64,000 bases of DNA, taken from Lampris incognitus (lineage: Eukaryota; Chordata; Actinopteri; Lampriformes; Lampridae). This document shows, piece after piece, positions 23,480-35,509 of this stretch. Every line of letters begins with the position of its first letter. Position 1 is the first letter of the stretch. Under the pieces are notes generated by a model, which searched no databases, had not been told where the DNA came from, and saw nothing but the letters and a program-made list of their open reading frames with translations. Location of the stretch: the NCBI RefSeq assembly GCF_029633865.1, contig NC_079214.1, positions 25,644,873 to 25,708,872 on the forward strand, in the 5' to 3' direction. The translations under genes were made by a program, and so were the position numbers.

Positions 23480-24811
23480 ATTACAGTTTACCCATTCAAA
23501 CAACAGGACCAGTTCATTTTACTCTTCCATTCTTTTCTAAAGTACTAGAGAGAGTTTTATATCAAAAACTTTTGACCCATATAGAAGAAAAATACCTATA
23601 TGAACCATTTCAATCAGCTTTCAGGGCCTGTCACTCCACTGAAACTGCTCTGACCACAGTGGTGAACAATCTTCTACTTGATATGGACTCTGATTCCACC
23701 TCTGTGCTTCTACTACTCGACCTCAGTACAACCTTTGACACCACTGATCACTGTATACCATTAGACAGAATATTTTTTTCAATTTTGGTATCTCTGGCTT
23801 AGATCTCTTTTGGCTTAACTCGTACTTATCTGGATGAACACAGTGTGTCTGCAACAATAATGTGACATCGAAATTATCTGACGTTAAATATGGTGTACCT
23901 CAGGGTTCGGTTCTTGGCCCTCTATTTTTCTCTCTTTATATTTCATCTCTTTGCCAAATTATATGCAGACATGGAATAAATTTCCATTGCTATGCTGCTA
24001 ATACTCAGCTGTATGTGCCTGTAAGGGCTGATGATCATACTCAAATGATTAATTCAGAGGCCTGCTTGAATGCTGTGAAAAATGGGATGTCACTAAATTT
24101 CCTGCTTTTAAATTTAGCTAAAACTGAGATGCTGGTGTTTGGCCTTGCTAGACACAGACATTAATTTGATCAAGTAACAATAAGAATCGACAATTCTGTG
24201 ATTTCACAAAGTGTGGCAGCCAAAAATCTTGGTGTTACGTTTGATCCCAGCCTTTCCTTTGATAAGCACATTAAAGAAATCACCAAGACTGTCTTTTTTC
24301 ACTTACGTAACATAGCTAGAATTCGGTCCTTCCTGTCCAAGTCTAACACAGAGACTCTAATCCATGCATTTGTTTTATCCAGACTTGATTATTGTAATTT
24401 TCTGTTCAGACCTGCCACATGCTAGTACTAAAAGTCTTCAGATGGTTCAAAATGCTGCAGCTAGAATCCTAACTAAATCTAGGAAATTTGACCATATTAC
24501 ACTGGTTCTTGCCTCCCTTCTTTGGCTTCCTATCCATGTTAGATCAGACTTCAAGGTGCTTCTGCTGACTTATAAAATCCTAAATGGGCTTACCCATCAT
24601 ACCCGTCTGATCTCATTAAACCGTACATTCCATCTCGAGCTCTCTGCTCTCAAAATACAGGGCTCCTGTGTGTACCCAAAGTTAAAAAGTAGTCAGCTGG
24701 TGGCAGGGCCTTTTCCTGTCGGGCCTCATTCTTGTGAAATAACATGCCTACTGTCGTCAGACAATCAGAGTCTGTCGAGTCCTTTAAATCCAAATTTAAA
24801 ACTCATCTTTT

Positions 24812-25268
24812 GGCCGCTCTGATGGCCGAGCGGAATAAACCGCCGTTCTTGCAATCATGAGGCTAGGAGGTTCATATCCCAGACTCGCCGTAACCGGTCA
24901 CGGCCAGAGCGTCCACAGGGTAAGGCATGCATTAGGCCACCCTTACCCGAAGGATCGTGGGTGTAGATCGGTATAGTGTTGGGGGACTCGTCGTTCTCCA
25001 GCGACCCCTCTGGCCCATCCCGGCATCTGCAGCCAAGCAACCAAAAGCATTCTCCCTATGTCTCTTTCGCGGCCTGAAGGTAAAGCAATCCATGTGAGGC
25101 TTCAGTGTGTAAAATAGCGAGAGCAGCCGACACGACTTTGAAGGAAGCTGGTGTTACGACTATCTCCTTCCTGTGGAAACGTGAGCCAGGGGAGTTATTC
25201 AACAAGCGTTCCGGCCATATGCCATTGGGTTAAGCGGGTGGGATAAAGGGAAAAACTAGAAATAAATG
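24812..25268 (+). mobile_element. tRNA-derived SINE with long body (inside the LINE)
   Basis: The head has an A box (TGATGGCCGAGCGG, tRNA-Leu/Ser-like) and a B box (GGTTCATATCCC). The body is about 390 bp, ending AAATAAATG. LINE sequence flanks both sides. The target duplication (around TTAAAACTCATCTTTT) is imperfect. Confidence 0.75.
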
Positions 25269-25482
25269 TTTTTTTAAAAACTTTTTTGCCTTAACCTACA
25301 ATTTTAAATTGAGTACTTCACGGCTTACGGGTTGGTGTGTGTCTCAATGAATTTACCAAGCACTGTTCTGCTGATGAAATTATAGCGTATAGATTATTGA
25401 CTATGGCAAACTCTTCTCTCCTCTCACATATTTTCTCTCTCTCTCTGAACGATGTCTTCTCCTTTCTCTTCTCCTGTGTATT

Positions 25483-25870
25483 TGAATGGTGTGATGTGAG
25501 TCTCTCCTGTGTGCACGTGTAGTCTGTCCTCCTCCCAGGTCTCCATGGTGATGGTGATCACCACTTGGACACTGCTTAGCATCCTCCTCATCACATTTTT
25601 TATATATCTTATAAGCCCATAAAATATGTTTTATCCTGTTTCAATGTTATAGCCTTCTCTCTCTTCAGTGTGTGACTAATGTCTTTTATTGTCTCTTCTC
25701 CCATGTATGTGAATGGTGTGATGTGAGTCTCCCCTGTGTGCATGTGTAGTCCTTCCTCTTGTCAGGTCTACATGGTGATGGTGGTCATGTGATTCAGGTC
25801 CTAGGCTGTTCTGGTGGCATCTGGACACTGCTTGGCATCCTCCTCGTCATATTCTTCATATATATTATAA
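25483..25870 (+). repeat. Tandem duplication in the LINE 3' UTR
   Basis: A block starting TTGAATGGTGTGATGTGAGT (25483) recurs from about 25710 as GTGAATGGTGTGATGTGAGT, a period of about 226 bp. The block includes the TGGACACTGCTTRGCATCCT segment. The second copy has an extra inner segment (around CATGTGATTCAGGTCCTAGG). Confidence 0.85.
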
Positions 25871-26164
25871 TTCCATTATAATTCTGTTATCCTCTTTCAA
25901 TGTTGTATTCTGTAAATTGTGTTTTATTCTGTGCACACAACATCCATTGCATGTTGTCCGTCTTGGGAGAGAGATCCCTCCTCTGTTGCTCTCCCTGAGG
26001 TTTCTTCCTATTATTTCTCCATGTTAACGGGGTTTTTTTTTTAAAGGAAGTTGTTCCTTCTCCGATGTAAGGGTCTAAGGACAGGATGTTGTATTGCTGT
26101 AAAGTCCCCTGGGGCAAATTTGTAATTTGTGATATTGGGCTGTACAAATAAAATTGACTTGACT

Positions 26165-26406
26165 GGTTTGGAGGTTCACTAGATAAGCAGTTGTCGAACA
26201 AGTTGTTTCCAGTCCCTCATTTGCAGAATGGACGTATCACTCTGTGATTTATCTAAGGTCTGTTTCTCGAGAACTTCTCGTGCTGTTAGCACATGGTGCT
26301 AGATCCAGAATTTATGATAGTTTCCACTATTACTGCAAAGACATCTGCCTCCATGCACTGTCTGCTCTCTGCACTCTAAAAGCATTCCTGGAGAGTGAAG
26401 GGCCTT

Positions 26407-26478
<72 letters not shown>

Positions 26479-27839
26479 CAGATCACCGATTCTTCACCCT
26501 GTCTTCCACTGATATGATTGCCTTTATGCTTGCAGAATGGATTGTGTTTAAGGTCAGGCTATTCTTAGTGCTGGTTTTAGACTGTTTGGGTTTAGCTTTT
26601 GCTTTCTAAATTCCATTATAATTGGGGATCTCTGGGGATGGAGCCTCACAACATTAGCCCCAACTATAAATAACCATAGCTCACAACACACACATATACA
26701 CAATTAACATAATGTACACACTCACACACACACACATGCAGGCATGCCCACCCACTCACACAGACACACCCACACCCTCACACAACATGGTACATGGCAT
26801 AGCAGTTTAATACAACAGTGTCCTTCTTACTCAGCAAAAGGATTTTTTTTTTGTAAATCAGCAGCAGTCAAAAAACACTTTTTACGTATTGTGGGGTATG
26901 CAGATCTTTCTTTATCAGTATGTCATTATGCCAAAGTAACTGTCTACCATTCACAAACTTATACTTTATGTAGCTATGTCATCATTTCCAATACTCATTG
27001 TAATGAAAAGTCAGTTTTAATAAGGGGGAAAAAATGACCTCTCACCAATGCAGAGATTTAGCCCCCTATACTTTTTTTTCTGTAGTCATTGGGTCATTAC
27101 ATCATACAATACAGACCAACTTTGTCAGTCTATATTTCTAGAGCAAGTACACTACTCAAAAAACTCAACAAAAAAAAAAGAAAAGAAAAGAAAGAAAACT
27201 CTCAAAAAAGGGTAAAGTGTCAAATATTTTGTGAGTAAATCATGTACTCACTGTGTATGGCAGTGTCCAGAGATGAGCAGTGAAGCTCTGACTGTGGCAG
27301 CAGGCTTTGCAGTATTCTGTCGTGGGCACAGTATATGCACACACACATACACACGTGCACGCACACACACATACACACATACATACATATACACACACGG
27401 CGCGAGCTGCAAATGTTTAGCTGCTTGCTTGTCTGTGCTCTTTGAAGCCTGTCTTTCTGGGTCCTGCTGACACACTGAGTGTTAGTGCAATAAAAAGTGA
27501 CACATGGTCACTGTTCAGGCCATCACTGAGGCCTCAGCCCAAGCCGAGGTGTGAAATGGGATATCGCTAATGGTCTTCAACTTCCCTCACGAGAGCCTGT
27601 TTCCGTCTGGTTGTATTCTTTTTTATCATCTGTGATCCATCATGATTCTGCTGTGTTGTGAATTGACTTCTAGATCCAATTAATCCACTGCTTATCCACT
27701 AAGAAAATGGCAATTAATAGCTACCTGTGCTCCCCTTTGCACTGCTGATAAGAGGACCGCATTTTTTAAAGCACTTTTCTAGCTGAAACAGCCACTCAAA
27801 CACTTTACAATTATCGAATGCCTCACATTCACATTCACA

Positions 27840-27841
<2 letters not shown>
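26165..27841. other. Noncoding, with (TG)n at 26411-26477
   Basis: One long (TG)n tract, CA-rich patches at about 26690-26770 and 27340-27400, and no recognisable gene or TE family. Confidence 0.5.

Positions 27842-27923
<82 letters not shown>
27842..27923. repeat. (CA)n microsatellite
   Basis: About 40 uninterrupted CA units. Confidence 0.98.
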
Positions 27924-27925
<2 letters not shown>

Positions 27926-29736
27926 CTGATGATAAGCAATTTACAAATAGGACAAATTATTTTATAAGACCATCAACTTTAATTAGGTTACTTTAGGTTA
28001 AAAAAGAAAACACAAATTCTGCCGTGATTGGATAGATTTGACGATTGGCATGTTCGGCTCAGAGACTTGTGTGTGACATACTTTTGAAGAAAGGTGCATT
28101 GCACGACGCCATGGGTAGTTTGTTCGCCTGTGTATTATGACTGGTGTAATAGGCCTTGTTAGAGAACCTGAACCCGTGTTGTGGTCCACCAGCGGGGGAA
28201 TAGACTTATCCCACCTAATGCAGGAACAGCTGTTAGGGATCACTGTCTTAGCTGCTCACCATATCTGCTCATGTATCAGAAAAAGCGGGGGCTTGCTTGT
28301 AAAAACACACTCTGTCTTAGTGGCTTTAAAGGAGAAAGAGCTTCTAAAATAAGCAGAAGGGTATGAGTCAAGATGCAGGGTGACGGGTTTTTAGGAGAAA
28401 CCTCTGCTCTGGCTCACTGTTGTAATGCTTGCACTTAGATGAGGAAAATATATAAACCTTAACAATAACAAAATTACCAGCTGTCTGTTGTCAAATGAAA
28501 TTAGTCTGTTCAACTGGCCTTGGTGAAATCTCATCAATTTCAGCTGCAAAGTAGATGCTGTCTCTCCTGATCATCCTTATGACCTGGATGGTATGTATAT
28601 ATATATATACATGTGTGTGCATGCGTGTGTGTGTGTTTGCTGCTTGTCCTTTCCAGAGGGATGGGACTACATGTAAAAAGGGTTGTCGGCGAGTTATTTT
28701 GACCTTTGACCCTTGAGCTCAACGCCAGTGGCACCAGGGGGATTTGATCCGTGGCGGTCATACTACATAAGCATGGACGTTCCCCACACTGCAGACCCTT
28801 TTGTTACCCACTTGATCAGCTAATCCATCTATAAAGACCAAGAACAGAATGTTTCACATCCCTGGGTTTTAAAGTTTGAGTGTTTTTGTGAACAAATAAA
28901 ACTACGCTATTTGTTTTTTTTATGTGTCTGTTACCAGAACTGCAGATGGCGTTTGGCGAGCTCACGACTCAAACTTGGAGGCTGACCTTTGCTGAGGCTG
29001 ACGTCAGAGCAGAATTTCCCATCAGTCACACTAAGAGAGAAAGGAAGCGAGAGTGAGAGAGAGACAGAGACAGAGAGAGAGGTAAATTAAACAAGTTTTT
29101 GGCGCAATAGCCTCTTGTTTCTCAGTTTTGCTGTTTTACTCATGATAGGTGGAAATGCATGCTCATGCATACTCACTGAAATTATAATCTTAAACTGTAT
29201 ACTGCACTTTTTAACACTGTCGCAAGCCCATACATATACCAAGAAACAATAGTATCTGAAAGCCAGTGAGCATAAGTTTGGCCAAATCTGAATTAGACAG
29301 ACAATAGATAGCAAGAAACAGATCAGAAAGTCTGTATGTGAACATTTCTTGAACATACTGATAAGATCACACTGAATCTGCCAACCTGAACTCTCCCTGA
29401 AAAGGCAGTCCAAAGTCCAGGAGCCCAGGTCTGATCATTTTTAGTCAGTAGTCCGGACTTCTAAATGGCAGGAAGGATGCTCCAGCTATTCCAGGGTTAA
29501 AACACCTAAAATATATCCACACTTAAGTGTAACTGGTAAAAGTGACTTGTGTTATATAATTCCATAAATCATTGACGCTTCCTTAAAAATCTTTTTGTTT
29601 TAGGCTTTAATTCGTTAGATATTTAGTTGTTGTCCTGAAAATCCATTTCTCTATGATATACAATGCAGATGATGTGCATGGAGATTATGCACCTAATACA
29701 GTAAGTGCCCCTTCACATGAGAAAAAGAAATCTGTA
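27924..29736. other. Noncoding; one weak exon-like segment
   Basis: At about 28939 a strong acceptor (ATGTGTCTGTTACCAG) precedes an open stretch containing LQMAFGELTTQTWRLTFAEA that stops before a GA-rich run. It has no homology I recognise. The rest shows nothing supportable. Confidence 0.3.
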
Positions 29737-30010
29737 TGTGCATGTGCGTGTGTGTACACCAGGTTTTTGTATCCTAATGGGGACGTATGGTCCCCATTAG
29801 GATACAAAAACCTGAACCGCCTACCTTTTATGGGTCCCCATGAGGAAAAGGGTCTATTTTAAGGTTAGGGCTTGGTTTTGGGGTTAAGGTTAGGGTAAGG
29901 GTTAAGGTTAGACATGTTATGATGTTTAAGGTTAAGGACTAGGGAGTGATCGTAGTCATTGAGGGGTTGCCACAAGTATACGTGACATGGTATGTGTATG
30001 TGTGTGTGTG
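29737..30010 (+). repeat. Dispersed GGTCCCCAT/TTAGGG-like repeat, copy 1
   Basis: It starts after a TG-rich patch with ACCAGGTTTTTGTATCC, includes ATGGGTCCCCATGAGGAAAA and a run of degenerate GGTTAGGGTTAAGG units, and ends near GACATGGTATGTGTATG. A second copy is at 52480-54240 (split). Confidence 0.8.
29761..29813. repeat. Perfect 24-bp hairpin
   Basis: Arms 29761-29784 and 29790-29813 are exact reverse complements (AGGTTTTTGTATCCTAATGG and on) with a 5-nt loop GTATG. The copy at 52490-52545 has the same arms but with mismatches. Confidence 0.95.
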
Positions 30011-30282
30011 TTCCCCAGTCCCATTATTTTAGTCCCAATCCAGAATTGTAGTACATACAGTTCAAGCCATATGCTCTCAGGGAAACCCGTACGAGCTGGA
30101 TCGTACTCCTATAGAAACAAATACTGAGATTTCTTCACTGCCATATCCTACCCCCAAACTGTTAGTTAGATGGGTGATGGTTGCTTTTGGGGGTAAAAAA
30201 TATACTGTAAGAGTTAATAATAATAATAGTAATAATGATTTTATTTATATAGCATGTTTCTTGGGGGTCAACTGTCCAAAGT

Positions 30283-30836
30283 AATGGGGAGTGTAGAAGA
30301 GAGGTGAGGAAGAGAGTGCAGGCAGGGTGGAGAAGAGTGTCAGGAGTGATTTGTGACAGAAGGGTACCAGCAAGAGTTAAAGGGAAGGTTTACAAGATGG
30401 TTGTGAGACCAGCTATGTTATATGGTTTGGAGACAGTGGCACTGATGAAAAGACAGTCGGCGGAGCTGGAGGTGGCAGAGTTGAAGATGCTAAGATTTTC
30501 ATTCGGAGTGACGAAGGACAGGATTAGGAACAATTATATTAGAGGGACCACTAAAGTTGGACGGTTTGGAGACAAAGCAAGAGAGGCAAGATTGAGATGG
30601 CTTGGACATGTGTGGAGGAGAGATGCTGGGTATATTGGGGGAAGGATGCTGAATATGGAGCTGCCAGGGAAGAGGAAAAGAGGAAGGCCAAAGAGGAGGT
30701 TTATGGATGTGGTGAGGGAAGACATGCAGGTGGCTGATGTGACAGAGGAAGACGCAGAAGACAGGAAGAAATGGAAACGGATGATCCGCTGTGGTGACCC
30801 CTAACGGGAACAGCTGAAAGTAGTAGTAGTAGTAGT
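30283..30836 (+). pseudogene. RTE-type LINE 3' fragment, copy 2
   Basis: An open frame of 166 codons (30304-30804) covers the same C-terminal RTE region as at 7.5 kb, without interruption. It contains RVPARVKGKVYKMVVRPAML, GRFGDKAREARLRWLGHVWR and RKRGRPKRRFMDVVREDM, and ends in RCGDP then stop. The tail is (AGT)n. It is 5'-truncated, so it lacks endonuclease and the catalytic RT core. TTATATAGCA on both sides (about 30246 and 30837) is a plausible target duplication. Confidence 0.88.
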
Positions 30837-31165
30837 TATATAGCATTTTTCTGAAACAATGTTACAAAGTGCTTCACAAAAAAAAAGAAACAAGGATAAA
30901 ACCAGACAAGGCAAAATAAGAATAAGATCAAATAAGAGTACAAATAAAATCAGTATAAATAAAAACCAATATCAAACATTTGTAAAAGCTCTCATAAAAA
31001 GAAAAGTTTTGAGATGAGATTTAAAAGAAGCTAGAGACTTAGTTCATCTTAGCTCTACAGGAAGAGCATTCCACAGTGTGGGGGCTCTAACAGCAAAAGC
31101 CCGATCACCCTTTGTAACAAAGTGAGCCCTTGTCATGTTAACATGAGTTTTGAGATCTCATCTTT
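30837..31165 (-). repeat. Dispersed repeat around the RTE insertion
   Basis: The sequence after the RTE tail (TATAGCATTTTTCTGAAACA, TTACAAAGTGCTTCACA, then GAGCATTCCACAGTGTGGGG) is typical of a fish LINE-tail repeat. A matching start lies at about 30238-30250. Confidence 0.5.
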
Positions 31166-32482
31166 TTTGAATATAGGATTGTATAAGATTGCATTGTTGC
31201 ATACCTAGGCTTTGCATGAGAGTGGCTGCAACATCAGCATTACTTTTACCCCACCCTCATTCTGAACATCCTGAAGTATGCATGTTGTATCTCATATGCA
31301 TCCACACTATGGGCATGATTACTTCCAGAACTGTTTTTGAAGAGCTGAGTATGAAACCTGTCACTTCACATGTCCTGGCAGGATCAGATTACAAAGTGAC
31401 AAGTGTAGCTGTCGCTAGATGGATTAACATTGTGAATAATCTTGTTTGTTTTGTATCAGGCAGCTCAGCTCAGTGCAAAGGAAGATGCTGTTAAACTGTT
31501 GAGGAATATGCTAAACGACAAGTGATCACTCACATGCATGACGAAGCACAGCAGGGGCTTCAGTAGAGCCTGCTGGTTATTGGTCTTGTCTCTCTGTGTG
31601 TAATGGCTGCCAGCAGCCTAGAGCTGATCTCACCTTCAAGTATCAGATAAGACTCCATCCTTTCATAGATTTTCCCTTTATGGAGATCACTGCTATTTTC
31701 AGAACCGAAGTCGTCCTCCTTACTGGCACAAAATGATTCCAGATGAGTCTCAACCTGTTCCCCTGAGTCTTGGCCAGCATCTCTTTTGTTTCTGTTATTG
31801 TCTCAGTTTCTTTCTTTCTTTCTCTCTCTCCGTCTCTCTTCCTGTTGGTGTTATTTACTTTTATCTGCCCTTCTATCGGTGTCTGTTAGTGCATCCCTCC
31901 CTCTAAATCCCAATACAGCTGGTGTGCACGTTGTTTTAGAATAATGCCATGTTAGCTTCCTGAGCAACATGCTTATAAAACTTACTAACAAATGCTATTT
32001 AAATGACAAGGCTCATCCAGCAACAGTCCCCCAGATTCTAGTCTAGGTCCAAGTGACTATGAACAGCAGGGTGAAGTGATAATAATGTGTTAGGTTCAAA
32101 CGCACCAAACCCGTTAACTTGATGAAAAGCCCCATGCATGTGACTTCACTGGGGTAAATGGGGCACTTAATGAACCTGGCAGTGGTGTGTGTGTGTGAGG
32201 AGGAGGACAGGAAGAGGTTAAGAGATTTTCTGAGGACGTAAAAGCGCCTTGGGCAGTGTTGGAACTTGTTATTCTGTGGCTGGACTGATGGTGCAATACT
32301 AATCGGGTGGCTTATAGTCATATAATATGAAGAAAGTTTCTTTTACAAATCTAAGTTCTTTAAAAGTGCTGTTTGTTTTTCGTTTTTTTTTTTTTTTTTT
32401 TACATTAAAGGTGTCAGCGGCATTTTTGTGACACTATTGCACACAGCAAGAAAGGTGTTCATGGTAAGAAAAGTGGTCACAG
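31166..32482. other. No recognisable feature
   Basis: Noncoding sequence with pyrimidine-rich patches (TTTC/CTCT near 31805-31845) and a T-run near 32382-32400. Confidence 0.4.
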
Positions 32483-32878
32483 GGTGCCCGGGTAGCGTAG
32501 CTATTCCGTTGCCTACCAACACGGGGATCGTCGGTTCGAATCCCCGTGTTGTGTTATGTCCGGCTTGGTCAGGCGTCCCTACAGACACGATTGGCTGTGT
32601 CTGCGGGTGGGAAACCGGTGGGTATGTGTCCTGGTCGCTGCACTAGCACCTCCTCTGGTTGGTGGGACTCCTGTTCAGGGGGAGGGGGAACTGGGGGGAA
32701 TAGCGTGATCCCCCCCTTCTGCTACATCCTCCTGGCGAAACTCCTCACTGTCAGGTGAAGAGAAGCTGCTGGCATCTGCGGCCCTTCCCGGATCAGCAGA
32801 GGGGGTCGAGCAGTGACAGGGATGGCTCGGAAAATAGGGTAATTGGCCGGATGCAATTAGAGAGAAAAAGGGGGAAAG
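32483..32878 (+). mobile_element. tRNA-derived SINE, family c
   Basis: The head GTGCCCGGGTAGCGTAGC holds the A box, and GGTTCGAATCCCC the B box. The body continues through GGTATGTGTCCTGGTCGCTG and AACTCCTCACTGTCAGGTGA and ends in a GAGAAAAAGGGGG tail. A second copy (minus strand, split) is at 43804-44694. Confidence 0.85.
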
Positions 32879-33329
32879 TTCCATAAAAAAAAAAATTTTT
32901 CAAAAGAAAGAAGAAAATGTGGGCACGAGCATGGGAGTGACATATTACATGTTTCTAAGGGCAAAGAAGTAGAAGAAGAATAAGACGTGTTGGAGGATGT
33001 TTTATTGGGATTCACTGATCAGGACAGAAATTCGAGCACATAGTTTTAACTAATCAGTTTAACTTTTTATTAGCTAAATTCTACATCCTTAAAGGCAGAC
33101 TGCACTCAAAAACAACACGAGGCTCAGTAACTACAATGCCAAACTATCACACAGATGATGCTGATATGCATTACCAAACTTATTCCCGAACAGAAACTAA
33201 ATCGTTCTCTGCTAGCACTGCTGTAGGATAATGCATTGAATGACAGCACATCCTTGGAAAGTAAAAAACTAAGAGACAACAGGACAGAGAGAGAGAGACA
33301 GTGTGTGTGTGCGCCGATGTTACACCCCT

Positions 33330-33401
33330 GTAAGGGGGGATAGAAAGAAACAACAAACGGACACGATGTTGCTGCAGCCAAGTCCGATGTTGTAATGCAT
33401 T
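33330..33401 (-). repeat. 72-bp direct repeat, copy 1
   Basis: The segment with GGACACGATGTTGCTGCAGC and GTAAGGGGGGATAGAAAGAA matches 34599-34669 in the same orientation. Read on the minus strand, it ends in a CCCTTACAG splice-like boundary. Confidence 0.85.
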
Positions 33402-33928
33402 TTCCAAAACTTTCATATTTACATGTTCACAAAGCTTCTCAATAAACATTGCATTGTCCCTATAAGAAAGTACACAATTAGAAAAATATAGCATTGCCAA
33501 TTGTCACAATGAAAAATACCAATATCGTCTTTATGTTACCTTAAACAACACAGAAAACACATTGGATATAAATCAGAAAAATATCTGCACTAGACATTTC
33601 ACCAGAATAAGCAAAATGTCTTTACAGCATCTTAAAACAGCATTAGAAAAAGAATATCTTTACATTAGCTTTAAAACTGACTTCGTAATTTGCTTTTTTT
33701 TTAATCATTCTTGTCTTTTTAATGTGTGCTTTTTATTTATTTTATTGTTGCACCACAGTGGAGTTGGACTCCCAGTTTCGTTGTATTGAAAGGTACGATG
33801 ACAATAAAGGCATTCATTCATTCAAAAATACTTTGAATCATCACCTTGAACGGACTTTGAAAATTACCTATTGCACCTTTAAAATAAACAGCATAATATG
33901 TGTGCATTTTTCCAATACGACATACTAT

Positions 33929-34062
33929 TGTACCCGGTTAATTTTCGCCCGGTGCGGGATTCGATATTTGGTATACTGCACCACAAGGCGACATCACTAA
34001 CCGCTCGACTAAAGCATCAGACTCGTTAGATAGGAACTAACGTGTCTTATTAGTAGTTTACA
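33929..34062 (-). mobile_element. Small LTR-like unit with tRNA-like segment, inverted partner
   Basis: The minus reading begins TGTAAACTACTAATAAGACA and ends GGTACA (134 bp). It contains an A-box-like TAGTCGAGCGG followed by a TCGAATCCCGC box. It is the inverted partner of 34190-34324, and the two resemble the LTRs at 63.6 kb in length, ends and central tRNA-like core. Confidence 0.6.
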
Positions 34063-34189
34063 CTACTGTTATGCATTTAACCCTGAGAACAGTTTAATCT
34101 CAATTAAACTTAAACACAAATAAAAGTAATTTCGCATTCACACATTCAACTGATGTATTTCGTAAACTGCAACACTTTAGCATTACTAT

Positions 34190-34324
34190 TGTAAACTACT
34201 AATAAGACACATTAGTCCCTAGCTAACGAGTCTGACCCTTTAGTCGAGCGGTTAGTGACATCGCCTTGTGGAGCAGTACACCCCATATCGAATCCCGCAC
34301 CGGGCAAGAAAATAACCGGTTACA
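34190..34324 (+). mobile_element. Small LTR-like unit with tRNA-like segment
   Basis: 135 bp from TGTAAACTACTAATAAGACA to CCGGTTACA. It carries CTTTAGTCGAGCGGTTAG (A-box-like) and ATCGAATCCCGC (B-box-like). It is inverted relative to 33929-34062, with a 127-bp spacer. The spacer shows no primer-binding site, so this is not an ordinary LTR element. Confidence 0.6.
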
Positions 34325-34598
34325 ACATTGTAACCATATCATGTAGAATGAATGCAGAGCAAACATGCTTTGTCATGAGATGCTTCCTCACTAAATGGCG
34401 ACCATTACGTTTCTACTGCGCTGCTGCGGACGTAACGCTACGAGCTAGCATGCTACAGCAGAGCAACATCTCCAGATTAGCCAAACTACGTTCAGATGCT
34501 AAAGTTACTGCAGACACGGATATTTTTCTCCCTGCGTGTTCCTTATAGCATAGAAAACATATACCCACCGTGAAACATATCACAACTATCGTTCTTAC

Positions 34599-34669
34599 CT
34601 GTAAGGGGGGATAGAAAGAAACAACACACGGACACGATGTTGCTGCAGCCAAGTCAGTTGTTGTAATGG
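34599..34669 (-). repeat. 72-bp direct repeat, copy 2
   Basis: It matches 33330-33401 with a few differences. On the minus strand both share a peptide-coding pattern (AATSCPxVVSFYPPLQ) ending at a donor-like CAG|GTAAGA, so it may be a 5' exon of an unidentified repeated gene or element. Confidence 0.7.
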
Positions 34670-34910
34670 CCGACCGCAGACAACACCCCATGACCCCACA
34701 GGTCTGAACAAGGCATTAGCAATCGACAACAGATCAGCAGATTACAGGCAGACGCCCAAACCTGGCGAAATAAGGAAACGCTGCCTCCAGTGTACCTTCC
34801 CAAAACATCATGGGATGTTAATTAGAACTAGACTGTGCATTTTAAACACAGCAACTTCATAACCATTACACTGACATATTAGAAATATTATGGCTGAAGC
34901 GGTTTGTCAA

Positions 34911-35020
34911 GATGGTTCTGATGTGAGGGTCAAAGGACAGGATGTTGTATTGCTGTAAAACCCACTGGGGCAAATTTGTAATTTGTGAGTATTGGGCTAT
35001 ACAAATGCAAATGACTTGAC
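34911..35020 (+). mobile_element. L2/Rex1-like LINE 3' tail fragment
   Basis: About 110 bp matching the end of the LINE at 26.1 kb: AAGGACAGGATGTTGTATTG, GGGGCAAATTTGTAATTTGT and the ATGACTTGAC tail. Confidence 0.8.
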
Positions 35021-35509
35021 ATTTGTATCCTTGCGCAGTGCTTTCTCGTACATTGGAGGGATGAAATTTCCCTATAAGTCCAAATTTACAAATAATAAAC
35101 CTTTTTTTGTGTGACTGTTTGTTGATCTCAACCAATACATTTTTGCGGTGGCAGAATGTAATATTTGGGATGTTAACGAATACAAATGCCATAGTCTGGA
35201 AGGGCGTTCTCTCGGAATGTTTTCTTCTCCCGAATTTAGTCAATAATATTCGGTTTCACTTTTTTTTTTTACCTAAGTCCCTCCAAAGTCCTGTACAACC
35301 ATGCCAGTGACTGCTTCTGCTTCCAGTCATCTCTGAGCAATGACAACAGCATCAAGTTACTGGAAGTACAGCACTGTGATTAAAAATCGAACACTGGTCA
35401 GTCTGCTCTGCCGACAAAACATTAACAGTTAACCGACCTGTACCTATAGTGTTTCCTCCATGCAGCTGTTCAGTATGACTCCAGACTGATCCCAGCTCAT
35501 GTGCAGGTG
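35021..35509. other. No recognisable feature
   Basis: Noncoding stretch before the R2-like LINE relic. Confidence 0.4.

Larger units (their letters stand above)
23480..26164 (+). pseudogene. L2/Rex1-like LINE relic, 5'-truncated, split by a SINE
   Basis: The coding remains run 23500-24811. RT starts near FSKVLERVLYQKL, continues through LLLLDLSTTFDTTDH and YGVPQGSVLGPLFFSLYISS, and the catalytic box at 23991-24002 reads YAAN instead of YADD. Frameshifts and stops break it into at least four frames. After a SINE insertion (24812-25268) the 3' UTR resumes to 26164, with the typical GATATTGGGCTGTACAAATA end and TTGACTTGA tail. The missing catalytic Asp pair and the frameshifts make it inactive. 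Confidence 0.85.

Noticed and set aside
29870..29945. TTAGGG-like units suggesting interstitial telomere repeats
   Set aside because: Units are irregular (GGTTAGGGTTAAGG mixes) and the same block recurs within a dispersed repeat at 54.1 kb, so this is part of that family.
32483..32560. A tRNA gene at the SINE head
   Set aside because: The tRNA-like head continues directly into a SINE body with a second copy at 44 kb.
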